Translations under genes and position numbers: made by a program
The notes under the pieces: model-generated
Databases searched by the model: none
The model's input: only the letters and a program-made list of their open reading frames with translations
Told to the model about the DNA's origin: nothing
Source: Candidatus Methanomethylophilaceae archaeon
GTDB taxonomy: Archaea; Thermoplasmatota; Thermoplasmata; Methanomassiliicoccales; Methanomethylophilaceae
Assembly: GCA_007116915.1 (NCBI GenBank)
Contig: SKHQ01000030.1
Location: forward strand, 1-18,329
Length of the DNA stretch: 18,329 nt
Direction: 5' to 3'
Shown: positions 6,997 through 14,696 of the stretch, in pieces
How the letters are laid out: every line of letters starts with the position of its first letter
Numbering within the stretch: position 1 is the stretch's first letter

Positions 6997-8488
6997 GCTT
7001 GCGGAACTCCCTGTCAATGGCCTCCCTGAGTTCTGAGGCCACACGGTAGTTTAATCGGAAATCCGGGACCCAGGCGGTGACACGGAAATCCAGCGAGGAG
7101 TCCCCGAAGGCCATGAACCTTGACCAGGGCAGATGGTCGTCGTCCTTCATCGTCTCCGGATGGGTCATGGCCACATCCAACAGGATCCTCTTGACCAGTT
7201 CGATATCAGAACCGTAGGCCACCCCGACATCTATCTTCACCCAATACTTGGGATCGGGCTTGAGGACGTTCGTGATCTTACTGTCGGCTATCTGGCGGTT
7301 CGGCATGATGAAATACTGCGGGTTCCAGGTGTTGTATAGGGTGGTGCTGCGCAATCCCACACGGGTGACTTCGCATATCACGCCGTCATCCATCATTATG
7401 AGGTCTCCCACTTTGAAAGGCCTCTCCAGTAAAAGGAAGAATCCGGCGAAGAAGTTCGAGAATGTGTCCTGCGCCCCTATCGCCAACGCTATGCCTATTA
7501 TACCGGCACCAGCCAGGAACACCATGAGGTCGAAGCCGAAGACATCGAGGACTGCCCCGAAGTAGGCGATGGCCAAGATGATCTTGCCCAGCCATATGAA
7601 CAGCGGCTCGAGGGATTCGTCTATGATGCCGTTTTCATCCTTGAAGGACCACATCAGCCTATGGACCAGGATCTTGTAGACCTCCCAGACTATCCAGGCG
7701 ATCAATGAAATGTATATGATGCCGCTGAATGAAGCGATGTATATGGCGGTCTGGTAGTCAGGGCCGAGTATGAACACGCTGCTGAAGAAACCGTAAGTCA
7801 CCACCAAATAGAAGAACGGCTTGTTCAGCAGGTTCTTGATCTTAGGACAGAATGCGCGTTTGTGCGCTATGATGGTCCGGGTCAGCCAAGGCATTATCCC
7901 CCTCATGAAGAGGCCGGCGGCAAATATCCATATGGCCATCGAGGTCAGGAAGGCTCCGAACGGAGAGTTTGCCGGTTCTGGAAGGATGTTGGGATAAACA
8001 CCCAGGATGCGGTTGAAACTGTCGGAGAGATGGTAAACCGGAGTTACATTGAGGGTTGCATCAAGCTCCCTTTCGGTTATGTTCTGATTGTCAACACCGA
8101 CATCTGTCAGCAATAAGAGCTTTATTTCCACTTTGGATTTTGGAGCCAGTTCTTTGATTTTTATGACGAGTTCAATTGTCGCGCTACCGTTCGGATCCAA
8201 TAACACCCCGGAGATCTCCTGCGGGCTCTGATCGGTCTTGGTGATACGCAACGTATGACTTTCCACTGAGTTTGAAGGATCGTCAAAAATCGCCGATGCT
8301 GAGATGAAGACCGAATCGTTGTACTTGTTGTAAACGAACCAGCTGTAGGTGGCGGTGTTGCCGCCGACAACTGTCTGGTCCATGGAACTGGTCTCCTTTT
8401 CGGTCAGGAGGGCGTCACCAGCGAAAGGCACGGACAATGCCGTGATGAACAACAGAAGTAAGACGATGGCGACGGCTGATCTCCTCAT
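6938..8488 (-). CDS. MscS-family mechanosensitive ion channel with extracytoplasmic domain
   Basis: This is a predicted membrane channel that opens under membrane tension to release solutes during osmotic downshock. Of its 516 residues, 1-26 look like a signal peptide or membrane anchor. Residues ~27-170 form an extracytoplasmic, beta-rich region with Ig-like strand patterns. Membrane helices follow at about 178-198, 224-241, 247-270 and 297-335. The MscS pore and following beta domain are seen in VFLAGAGIIGIALAIGAQD (323-341) and FLLLERPFKVGDLI (351-364). The C-terminal alpha/beta domain runs to IPFPQRD. It is the first gene of a pair with the repair fusion, which begins inside its 3' end. 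There is no Shine-Dalgarno motif at ATG 8488, but a TATA-like box lies ~28 nt upstream, so the mRNA may be leaderless. The natural gating substrate cannot be read from the sequence. Confidence 0.92.
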   Translation of the reverse strand: MRRSAVAIVLLLLFITALSVPFAGDALLTEKETSSMDQTVVGGNTATYSWFVYNKYNDSVFISASAIFDDPSNSVESHTLRITKTDQSPQEISGVLLDPNGSATIELVIKIKELAPKSKVEIKLLLLTDVGVDNQNITERELDATLNVTPVYHLSDSFNRILGVYPNILPEPANSPFGAFLTSMAIWIFAAGLFMRGIMPWLTRTIIAHKRAFCPKIKNLLNKPFFYLVVTYGFFSSVFILGPDYQTAIYIASFSGIIYISLIAWIVWEVYKILVHRLMWSFKDENGIIDESLEPLFIWLGKIILAIAYFGAVLDVFGFDLMVFLAGAGIIGIALAIGAQDTFSNFFAGFFLLLERPFKVGDLIMMDDGVICEVTRVGLRSTTLYNTWNPQYFIMPNRQIADSKITNVLKPDPKYWVKIDVGVAYGSDIELVKRILLDVAMTHPETMKDDDHLPWSRFMAFGDSSLDFRVTAWVPDFRLNYRVASELREAIDREFRKHGVQIPFPQRDLWFRNSPS

Positions 8489-8512
8489 CAGCCATTGTGA
8501 TGGTGTTTCATT

Positions 8513-8520
8513 GTAATAAA
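8513..8520 (-). promoter_or_regulatory. TATA box for the MscS gene
   Basis: TTTATTAC on the minus strand is centred about 28 nt upstream of the MscS ATG (8488), with no Shine-Dalgarno motif between. This spacing suits transcription starting at or next to the start codon. Confidence 0.5.
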
Positions 8521-8539
8521 TTAAGCGTTGGCAATATTG

Positions 8540-8546
8540 TTAATAT
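8540..8546 (+). promoter_or_regulatory. TATA box for the A24 peptidase gene
   Basis: TTAATAT is centred about 26 nt upstream of ATG 8569, and no Shine-Dalgarno motif precedes that ATG. It supports 8569 as the start rather than the upstream in-frame codon at 8497, which would place the box inside the coding region. It lies only 19 nt from the opposing MscS box, so the two promoters are back-to-back. Confidence 0.5.
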
Positions 8547-8568
8547 CCACCTCACATTATACCTCAGC

Positions 8569-9429
8569 ATGCAGGAATGGGTCGACCTCTTCAAGGTTCT
8601 GTTGGCGATCACGGTCATGCTCGCCGCCAGCCGTCAGGATTGGCGGGAGCGTATGGCCGATGACATCCACTGGGCAGTGATGGGTCTGGCGGGGTTGGCC
8701 CTCATGGCCGTGCACGTTGCCATGGAAGGGTTGAGATGGGAGTACTATCTGATCATAATCGCCACCACGGTCCTGTTCCTGGACATATTCTGGGACAACG
8801 AGGGCATGGGCAGGGCGCTGACGATGTCCCCCTACGCATTCGCCCTCATACTGCTGGGTGCGGCGGTGGGAGTTATTGGCCTGGATGGCATGAGGTATGA
8901 GATCCTGACCCCATTCATCCTTTACTGGGTGTTCGTCCTCCTTTACATATTCGATGTGATCAAAGGAGGGGCGGACGCCAAATGCCTGATAGCATTGGCT
9001 TTCCTCTTCCCTCTTTATCCGGACCTTTGGACCCTGCCGCTCCTTGGTCTCCCTTCCGAGCTGGCGCAATTGTTGCTGCCCCTGCCTTTGATGGTCCTGT
9101 TCCTAGCCTCGGTGCTGTCCATCTCCATCCTTCCCTACTTCCTGATCAGGAATATCATAAACCGTGACATACGCTTCCCGCAGGCCTTCCTCGGTACAAG
9201 GATTTCAATCGACAGTGCGGAAAAGGGTCACTACTGGCCGATGGAGAGGGTCCGGGAGGATGGGAGTGTGGAGATCAGGTCGGCACCGCAAGGAGAGGAT
9301 TTCATCGCTCTCCGTCAGGCGGGTGCGGAGCTCGTATGGGTAACTCCGAAGATACCGTTGCTCATACCGATGACCGCGGCACTGATGATAATCATAGTTC
9401 TGGGCAACCCGCTGTTCATTCTTCTGTGA
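8569..9429 (+). CDS. A24-family preflagellin/prepilin signal peptidase
   Basis: This is an integral-membrane aspartic protease predicted to clip the class III signal peptides of archaellins, pilins or other pilin-like substrates. The protein has 286 residues. The two expected catalytic aspartates are visible: Asp24 in SRQDWRERMADD after the first helix, and Asp136 in GGADAK. The latter is the archaeal FlaK/PibD version of the GxGD motif. Hydrophobic helices occur at about 6-22, 35-52, 58-73, 90-106, 113-130, 138-152 and 167-192, with a last one at 262-283. A soluble stretch (~195-260) between the last helices makes it longer than minimal FlaK proteins of roughly 230 residues. No pilin or archaellum genes are nearby, so the substrate is unknown. 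Its stop overlaps the convergent glycosylase gene by 14 nt. Confidence 0.88.
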   Translation: MQEWVDLFKVLLAITVMLAASRQDWRERMADDIHWAVMGLAGLALMAVHVAMEGLRWEYYLIIIATTVLFLDIFWDNEGMGRALTMSPYAFALILLGAAVGVIGLDGMRYEILTPFILYWVFVLLYIFDVIKGGADAKCLIALAFLFPLYPDLWTLPLLGLPSELAQLLLPLPLMVLFLASVLSISILPYFLIRNIINRDIRFPQAFLGTRISIDSAEKGHYWPMERVREDGSVEIRSAPQGEDFIALRQAGAELVWVTPKIPLLIPMTAALMIIIVLGNPLFILL

Positions 9430-10054
9430 ATGCGCAGCTCCGTTCCAGAGGACACCCGTCGCATAAGGGACGGGAACGGCAATGTCGTTTGGCATGCTCC
9501 ACCAATAGAGCGTAGAATTCAGAGAGTACCGCCGACTCTCTACCCAACGTTTCATGCACCTTTTTTTGCACGATGTGATAGTCTGAATCATCCAGCGCAC
9601 CGGTGCGAACCAGGATCCTCCCGCAATAGGCGGCGGCGACGAAGTACGGACGTCCGGCGGCGAAAAGCAATATCGAGTCCGCCGTTTCCGGTCCGATGCC
9701 TTTGTTACGCAACAGCAGATGACGCGCATCATCCCTGACAAGAAGACGCATCGGGTCGCCTTCGTACGCTTCCATCAGATGTGATGCGAGGGACTGCAGC
9801 CTCTCCGCCTTCTGACGGAAGAAACCGCACGGTCTCACCACGTCCATGAGGCATTCAATATCCGCTTCCGCAACCTTCATCACGGAGTTGAGGTTGCACT
9901 GCTGCATATCCTCCATGACCCTGACCACATTGGACCATGCTGTCTGCTGGGTAAGTATCGCACCGACCATGACGTCCCAAGCTTCCGTGTAGGGCCACCA
10001 GCCGTCAACCTCATAGTTCTCCGCCAACAGTCTGTGGATTTCCTCGATCCTCAA
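9416..10054 (-). CDS. HhH-GPD (endonuclease III-like) DNA glycosylase homologue lacking the catalytic Asp
   Basis: This 212-residue relative of endonuclease III is a base-excision repair fold that normally removes damaged bases. The fold signatures are present: ILTQQTAWSNV (33-43), the helix-hairpin-helix NKGIGPETAD (117-126), and a C-terminal 4Fe-4S site with Cys192, 198, 201 and 207 (C-x5-C-x2-C-x5-C). The catalytic strand usually reads close to FVVDAYTRRI; here it is FVAAAYCGRI (138-147), so Ala141 sits where the conserved Asp is expected. The lysine of bifunctional enzymes (GVGRKTA) is also absent, replaced by Glu in GPETA. The protein may therefore be a DNA-binding or regulatory homologue, or use another residue. 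The start is TTG 10054, supported by a GAGGGT box ~6 nt upstream and by lying immediately after the radical SAM stop. Confidence 0.87.
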   Translation of the reverse strand: MRIEEIHRLLAENYEVDGWWPYTEAWDVMVGAILTQQTAWSNVVRVMEDMQQCNLNSVMKVAEADIECLMDVVRPCGFFRQKAERLQSLASHLMEAYEGDPMRLLVRDDARHLLLRNKGIGPETADSILLFAAGRPYFVAAAYCGRILVRTGALDDSDYHIVQKKVHETLGRESAVLSEFYALLVEHAKRHCRSRPLCDGCPLERSCAFTEE

Positions 10055-10055
10055 A

Positions 10056-11066
10056 TCATACCCTCATGTTCACACTATCGCCACAGGCTGCACAACTGTC
10101 TCCATCCAGTCCTTTGCTATCAGTCTTATAACCAGTTCTCGTCACCACCACGGCACCACAGGACTGGCACACGGTGTCCTGTCCTTCAGATATGGGAAGG
10201 TTGCCGAGATAGACATATCTCAGACCCGCCTCGGCAGCCATCTTCTTGGCGCGTAACAGGTCGGCGGCACTGGTGTCACGACCTTCACAAAGCCGATGGT
10301 CACGGTGGTAGGCGGAGAAATGAACGGGCACATCGGCACCGAGCACATCCGACACCCATTGACAGAATCCATTCAGCTGGGTCTCGTCATCATTGAGGTC
10401 GGGTATCAGGAGGTAGGTGAGTTCCAGATGCACCCCTGCCGACAGGCAGTCCTCGGCGGTCTCCAAAACCGGAGCCAGCTGAGAGCCGGTGACCTTATGG
10501 TAGAATTCCTCGCTGAAACCTTTCACATCAAGGTTCATGGCCGCTATACGCTCCAGAACCTCCTTGCGGGGCTCAGGGGAGATGTAACCGTTACTCACAT
10601 AGATGAGGTCCAAACCCTCGGCCACCATGTGGATGTCCATCATGTACTCATGCCATATGGTCGGTTCATTGTAGGTGAAGGCCAGGTTGCGGACGCCTTC
10701 GGAACGGCAAATCGCCACCAACTCATGCGGTGGAACCGTCCGGTGACGGCCGTCACCGTCTCTGACGGTGGAAAGGCTATGGTTCTGGCAATGGAGGCAG
10801 TCCATGTTGCAGCCGTAACCACCTACGGACATGACCAGCTCACCAGGTCGGAAATGGTAGAGGGGTTTCTTCTCCATGGGGTCGATGTTCATAGCCACGA
10901 CTTTGGCGTAGTTGTCGGCCAGCAACACCTTCTCCGCCCCCAACCTGGTGCCGCATATGCCGCGTGATCCCGGTGCGATCCGGCATCCGTGGGGACATAG
11001 TCCGCATATGTGACGCCCATCAACGGTACGGTAGTGCCGGGCCCTCTTGAAGATTATGCCGGACAT
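10056..11066 (-). CDS. AmmeMemoRadiSam-type radical SAM enzyme
   Basis: This is a predicted radical S-adenosylmethionine enzyme of the group associated with AMMECR1 and MEMO1 domain proteins. It was formerly annotated as a pyruvate formate-lyase activating enzyme homologue. The [4Fe-4S] motif is GCNMDCLHCQN with Cys86, Cys90 and Cys93. Upstream is the family-typical Cys-rich lead CGLCPHGC...GSRGICGTR (21-41). The C-terminus has two CxxC pairs (CQSCG and CAACG), a probable zinc ribbon. The substrate is not established by the sequence. I place the start at ATG 11066, which gives MSGIIFKRARHY and lies 22 nt after the M28 stop; an upstream in-frame codon at 11117 would overlap that gene. The glycosylase homologue follows after one base. 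Neither AMMECR1 nor MEMO1 is in this window. Confidence 0.9.
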   Translation of the reverse strand: MSGIIFKRARHYRTVDGRHICGLCPHGCRIAPGSRGICGTRLGAEKVLLADNYAKVVAMNIDPMEKKPLYHFRPGELVMSVGGYGCNMDCLHCQNHSLSTVRDGDGRHRTVPPHELVAICRSEGVRNLAFTYNEPTIWHEYMMDIHMVAEGLDLIYVSNGYISPEPRKEVLERIAAMNLDVKGFSEEFYHKVTGSQLAPVLETAEDCLSAGVHLELTYLLIPDLNDDETQLNGFCQWVSDVLGADVPVHFSAYHRDHRLCEGRDTSAADLLRAKKMAAEAGLRYVYLGNLPISEGQDTVCQSCGAVVVTRTGYKTDSKGLDGDSCAACGDSVNMRV

Positions 11067-11088
11067 TATACCACGGATTTCAATCCGA

Positions 11089-12312
11089 CTAGCTCGGATT
11101 AATAGATTTTCTCGCACCCGACAGTCGGCTTATCAAAGCCACCACTGCGCTCGCCACGTCCACCAGGCGGCAGGGATCCACAACGTCACTGACATCATCG
11201 GGGCTATGGGCGATGGACATTATCTCAATGAGCTCCGCCGAGGTTATGGCCAATGCCGGGACCTCATTCTGCACCAGCAGACTGTGGTCACCCTGTCGCC
11301 ACTGATCGCCTTCAATGATCCCATGGGCCACCATCTCTTCCCTGGCCATGACACTATGTGAATCATCAACACCGTACAGTGAGAAGGCGGTGTCGCCATG
11401 TCGGTAACCGGCGCCGTCGATGTTTATCCCCAGTAAGATATCCCCGAGACGGCCTTCGTTCTCCCGTAACAGTAACACCTCTCCAGGATTGGCGTAATGG
11501 TCCTCACCGTTTACCGCCACAATCTCCACGGTCAGACCGTGGCCCGAATCCTGCAGCATCTCCGCCACCAACATAAGGGCCACGACGCCGGCGGCGTTGT
11601 CTATTGCTCCGGAGCCCTCGGAACGGCTGTCGATGTGGGCCATGAGTAGGATCCTATCCCCATCACCTTTCCGTCCCACCACGTTACATGATCGGCTCGG
11701 CACACTAGAGGAGCTGATACGCAGGGACACGCCGTCTTCGCACATCTCCACCAGCCTCAGTCCTTCCAAATCGGTCATATAGGCGTTAGGAATCGTGAAA
11801 TCACCATCCTCGATGACCGGGAACGGATATGCGCCATTGACCTCCATATTGTATCCTGTTGCCGCCAGGATCGCGGATGCGCCGCTGTTTTCAAGTAAAG
11901 ACAGGGTCCGGCGTTGCTCGACGGGGTTGTAGAAGGGGAAGTTTTTTGGTATCAGTTGCTCGGTCGCCAACTCATCACGTATGAGGAGGACAGCATCACG
12001 GGCGTCGACGTTTTCCAATTCATCCAACGACGATGCGACCACCAATCGGCCCTGAAAATCAACCTTCGCTGACCAGGGGCCAGTGTAGACCTCGAAGACT
12101 TCCCCTCCTGCTTCCAGTATGGTTCCGTGATCGGTCCAATCGAAGCAGTCGAAGACCTGGTGGGATGTCTCGAATCCACACTCCTCCAACCAGGCCGAGA
12201 ACAGCTCGGTTGCGTCTCGGTTCTCCCTGCTTCCGACAGGACGGGCACCTATGCTGTCACATATGGTAAGGAGCAGAGTCTCCGCCATCCCACAATAATC
12301 ATCCCTCTCCAC
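11089..12312 (-). CDS. M28-family zinc metallopeptidase (aminopeptidase-like)
   Basis: This is a predicted di-zinc exopeptidase of 407 residues. The metal and catalytic motifs are AHIDSRSEGSGAIDNAAG (His226, Asp238), VNGEDHY (Glu270 as general base, Asp271 as metal ligand), NIDGAG (Asp299) and IAHSPDD (His369). Most M28 enzymes have Glu-Glu where this one has Glu-Asp. The region ~85-195 resembles an inserted PA-type domain, as in larger M28 peptidases. No signal peptide is visible, so it probably acts in the cytoplasm, perhaps in peptide turnover. The start is GTG 12312, supported by a strong GAGGAGG box (12321-12327) eight bases upstream. It lies downstream of thiL but has its own TATA-like box, and upstream of the radical SAM gene. 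Confidence 0.9.
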   Translation of the reverse strand: MERDDYCGMAETLLLTICDSIGARPVGSRENRDATELFSAWLEECGFETSHQVFDCFDWTDHGTILEAGGEVFEVYTGPWSAKVDFQGRLVVASSLDELENVDARDAVLLIRDELATEQLIPKNFPFYNPVEQRRTLSLLENSGASAILAATGYNMEVNGAYPFPVIEDGDFTIPNAYMTDLEGLRLVEMCEDGVSLRISSSSVPSRSCNVVGRKGDGDRILLMAHIDSRSEGSGAIDNAAGVVALMLVAEMLQDSGHGLTVEIVAVNGEDHYANPGEVLLLRENEGRLGDILLGINIDGAGYRHGDTAFSLYGVDDSHSVMAREEMVAHGIIEGDQWRQGDHSLLVQNEVPALAITSAELIEIMSIAHSPDDVSDVVDPCRLVDVASAVVALISRLSGARKSINPS

Positions 12313-12352
12313 CTTTCATTCCTCCTCATCGTTATTAGTGGCGGGAGGGATA

Positions 12353-12357
12353 GATAA
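12353..12357 (-). promoter_or_regulatory. TATA-like element before the M28 peptidase gene
   Basis: The minus strand reads ACATTATCTATCC around this TTATC core, centred ~43 nt upstream of the GTG start. Initiation ~26 nt downstream would give a leader of about 17 nt, just long enough to hold the GAGGAGG Shine-Dalgarno motif at 12321-12327. The same TTATC core recurs before thiL, the DUF2116 gene and the ferredoxin gene, where starts appear leaderless. Confidence 0.45.
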
Positions 12358-12390
12358 TGTTTCGCTGAGTGGGATGTCTTGTGCGATCGC

Positions 12391-13347
12391 TCAGGGGCGG
12401 AAGTGCTCATACCCTCTGTCATCGATCCTCTGGATCTCCGCCTCCTTGACGAGGAGGACATCCTCTCCGGGAACGACCCTGCCGATGACGCTGAACTGCA
12501 TATCCATCTCCTTCAGTGTCTCGAGCATTCGCATGGGGAAGGTGAAGAGTAGCTCATACTCCCCTCCGTAATGGAGGACCATGTCCTCGAATGAAGCTCC
12601 GGTGGCTTCAGAAACCAACGGGACGCCGTCCCATATCGGCAGCGCCTCCCAGACGATCTCCATACCCACGCCTGAACGCCGGCATATCTCGTGCACCGTG
12701 GCGGATAACCCGTCGGAGATGTCCATGCAGGAGTTCACAGTCCCCGTCTCCGCCAGGGCCCTGCCCTGTTTGACTTTGGGGACCGGCAGAGTGAGGCAGT
12801 CCACCGCCTCTGGGAAATCCATTCCCGCCTGCAGGGCATACCAGCCGGCGGCGGCTCCTCCGAGCGGACCGGTGACTGCCACCAGATCGCCGGCCTTGGC
12901 CCCGGACCTGGTCAGTATCTCTCCTTTGGAGACGATGCCCAGAGCGGTGCCGCAAATAAGACCCTCGCCTTGTTTTGTATCTCCTCCCAACACATGGGTC
13001 CCGCAGAACTCGGCGCACTGGTCGATTCCGGAACTGATTGCGAGGAGGTCGGCTTCGTCCATATCGGGCGGGAGTGCGTAGGAGGCGATGAAACCGACCG
13101 GTTCCGCCCCCATGGCGGCGATGTCGCTGAAATTGACGGCCGCAGCCATCCAACCCACCTTCTCCCAGGGGGTGGATTCCGGTCTGTGGCTACGGAAACT
13201 GACGATGTCCGAACTGACCACCAACCACTTGTCGCCGAGGTCGATGGCGGCGGCATCGTCCCCGGGGCCTATGCCCGGGGCGGGGCGGAGGGTACTCAAA
13301 ACACGGGATATCAACTCCCTCTCGCCCAGATCGTCCAACCTGACCAT
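12391..13347 (-). CDS. thiL: thiamine-monophosphate kinase
   Basis: ThiL phosphorylates thiamine monophosphate with ATP to the cofactor thiamine diphosphate. The 318 residues match the usual length. Family motifs are GPGDDAAAI (28-35) with metal-binding Asp30/Asp31, NFSDIAAMGAEP (72-83), GGDTK (121-125), MDISDGL (208-214) and GGEYELLF near residue 265. These also place it in the PurM/ThiL/SelD superfamily; the GDD and MDISDGL pattern is specific to ThiL. The start is ATG 13347. No Shine-Dalgarno motif is present, but a BRE/TATA-like AAAAGGCTTATC sits at the right distance for a leaderless transcript. It heads a minus-strand run of four genes (thiL, M28, radical SAM, glycosylase homologue), though the 78-nt gap after it contains another promoter-like element. 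Confidence 0.94.
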   Translation of the reverse strand: MVRLDDLGERELISRVLSTLRPAPGIGPGDDAAAIDLGDKWLVVSSDIVSFRSHRPESTPWEKVGWMAAAVNFSDIAAMGAEPVGFIASYALPPDMDEADLLAISSGIDQCAEFCGTHVLGGDTKQGEGLICGTALGIVSKGEILTRSGAKAGDLVAVTGPLGGAAAGWYALQAGMDFPEAVDCLTLPVPKVKQGRALAETGTVNSCMDISDGLSATVHEICRRSGVGMEIVWEALPIWDGVPLVSEATGASFEDMVLHYGGEYELLFTFPMRMLETLKEMDMQFSVIGRVVPGEDVLLVKEAEIQRIDDRGYEHFRP

Positions 13348-13371
13348 GCCTGGTCTAGCGGGCTCCGGGCT

Positions 13372-13383
13372 GATAAGCCTTTT
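13372..13383 (-). promoter_or_regulatory. BRE/TATA promoter of thiL
   Basis: The minus strand reads AAAAGGCTTATC, with the TTATC core centred 27 nt before the thiL ATG. This nearly matches the AAAAGGATTATC before the ferredoxin gene at 18174-18185, at almost the same distance from its ATG. Two independent occurrences at the same spacing support a genuine leaderless promoter. Confidence 0.6.
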
Positions 13384-13414
13384 CTACGGTTCCCGATGGG
13401 TTGTTGCTAAACCA

Positions 13415-13421
13415 TTAAAAA
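13415..13421 (+). promoter_or_regulatory. TATA box of the larA-FeS-folP operon
   Basis: TTAAAAA is centred ~31 nt upstream of ATG 13449 and is preceded by GCTAAACC, an acceptable BRE. There is no clear Shine-Dalgarno motif before the ATG. The thiL promoter lies back-to-back ~30 nt to the left. Confidence 0.5.
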
Positions 13422-13448
13422 CATCCGACTATTCTCTAATGCCCACAG

Positions 13449-14696
13449 ATGAAGCTGGATATCAGATACGGCAGGGACGCCACCCAGAAGATCGATGTGG
13501 GTGATTGCGATCTCATCGGCGTGATAGGACCAAACGAAGTTTCCGTGGGCGATGCCCGCAAGGAGATAGAGGGGGCGTTGAATGAACCGCTGGGGATCGA
13601 GATGATAGAGGATTTCCTGGCCGGAGGGGAGGATGTGGTGTTCATCGTCAACGACGGGACCCGTCCGACTCCAACCGCAGCGGTATTGAATGCATTGGCC
13701 TCCCGATGCGACCTGTCCCGTTGCAGATTCCTGATTGCCACCGGGACCCACCGCGCCCCCACGGAGGAGGAGTACCGGTTCATATTCGGTGACATCCTCG
13801 ATGACATCAGGGACCGCATCCACTGTCACGACTCTTTGTCCGATGAGATGGTCGATCTGGGAAGTTCCAAGAACGGCACTCCGATGCAGATAAACCGCAT
13901 CGCTGTGGACGCCGACCGTCTAATAATAATCACTAGCGTGGAGCCCCACTACTTCGCCGGATACACCGGAGGGAGGAAGTCCTTCCTGCCTGGTGTCGCA
14001 TCCTATGTCACCATAGAGGCCAATCACCGCCTGGCCATGGATAGTGCCGCTCAGGCCCTGGTGTTGGAGGGCAATCCGGTCCATGAGGACATGATGGATG
14101 CGCTCAAGGCCGTGGAGGGCAAGAGGATATTCTCTGTGCAGACGGTCCTCGACCGCGACCACCGCATATACCGGGTGGCTGCCGGGGACTTGCACCAGGC
14201 CTTCCGACAAGCCGTCGTCTGGGCCGACGAGGTGTTCTCGGTGAATATACCGGAGAAGGCGGATATCGTTATCAGCGTGGCACCATATCCCATGGATGTC
14301 GACCTCTACCAGTCGCAGAAGGCCCTTGACAACGGCAAATGGGCATTGAAGGAGGGCGGGATCCTGATCATGGTGTCCAAATGCCGTGAAGGTGTGGGCC
14401 ACGCCACATTCCTTAACCAACTCTCATGTTCGAACGACCCGCGGTCGGTCCTGGAGAGCCTTGAGGGCGAGTACCGCCTCGGCTACCACAAGGCCGCCAA
14501 GATGGCCGAGATAGCGTCATGGGCGAAGATATACGCTGTGACGGACCTTGACCCGGAGATGATAAGGAAGGCGCACATGGTGCCCTTCGATAACGTGGAC
14601 AGTGCTTTGAAGGAAGCTCTCAAGACCCGTCCCGGAGCAAAGGTGCTGGTGCTGACGGACGGCAGCATGACGGTGCCCAAGGTGGTGAATGGATGA
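13449..14696 (+). CDS. LarA-family nickel-dependent 2-hydroxy-acid racemase/epimerase
   Basis: This is a LarA (DUF2088) homologue of 415 residues. LarA of Thermoanaerobacterium racemises lactate by hydride transfer using a nickel-pincer nucleotide (NPN) covalently bound to a lysine. The key residues are all here at a constant offset of seven. His101 in ATGTHR corresponds to His108, His167 in EPHYFAG to His174, Lys177 in GGRKS to Lys184 and His193 in IEANH to His200. The substrate-region motif NDGTRPTP (68-75) is also present. The substrate cannot be fixed, because LarA homologues act on various 2-hydroxy acids. It is the first gene of a three-gene operon and overlaps the Fe-S gene by 4 nt. 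The cofactor-making LarB, LarC and LarE are not in this window. Confidence is high for family, low for substrate. Confidence 0.9.
   Translation: MKLDIRYGRDATQKIDVGDCDLIGVIGPNEVSVGDARKEIEGALNEPLGIEMIEDFLAGGEDVVFIVNDGTRPTPTAAVLNALASRCDLSRCRFLIATGTHRAPTEEEYRFIFGDILDDIRDRIHCHDSLSDEMVDLGSSKNGTPMQINRIAVDADRLIIITSVEPHYFAGYTGGRKSFLPGVASYVTIEANHRLAMDSAAQALVLEGNPVHEDMMDALKAVEGKRIFSVQTVLDRDHRIYRVAAGDLHQAFRQAVVWADEVFSVNIPEKADIVISVAPYPMDVDLYQSQKALDNGKWALKEGGILIMVSKCREGVGHATFLNQLSCSNDPRSVLESLEGEYRLGYHKAAKMAEIASWAKIYAVTDLDPEMIRKAHMVPFDNVDSALKEALKTRPGAKVLVLTDGSMTVPKVVNG

Noticed and set aside
10296..10967. 223-codon plus-strand open frame antisense to the radical SAM gene
   Set aside because: The opposite strand carries the CxxxCxxC motif and complete family features; this frame has none.
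12383..12390. GCGATCGC palindrome beside the thiL stop codon
   Set aside because: It is a single occurrence of an 8-mer palindrome that can arise by chance; no repeat family is seen in the window.
12608..13153. Arg/Gly-rich 181-codon minus-strand frame within thiL
   Set aside because: It is a shifted frame of thiL with strongly biased composition and no start signal.
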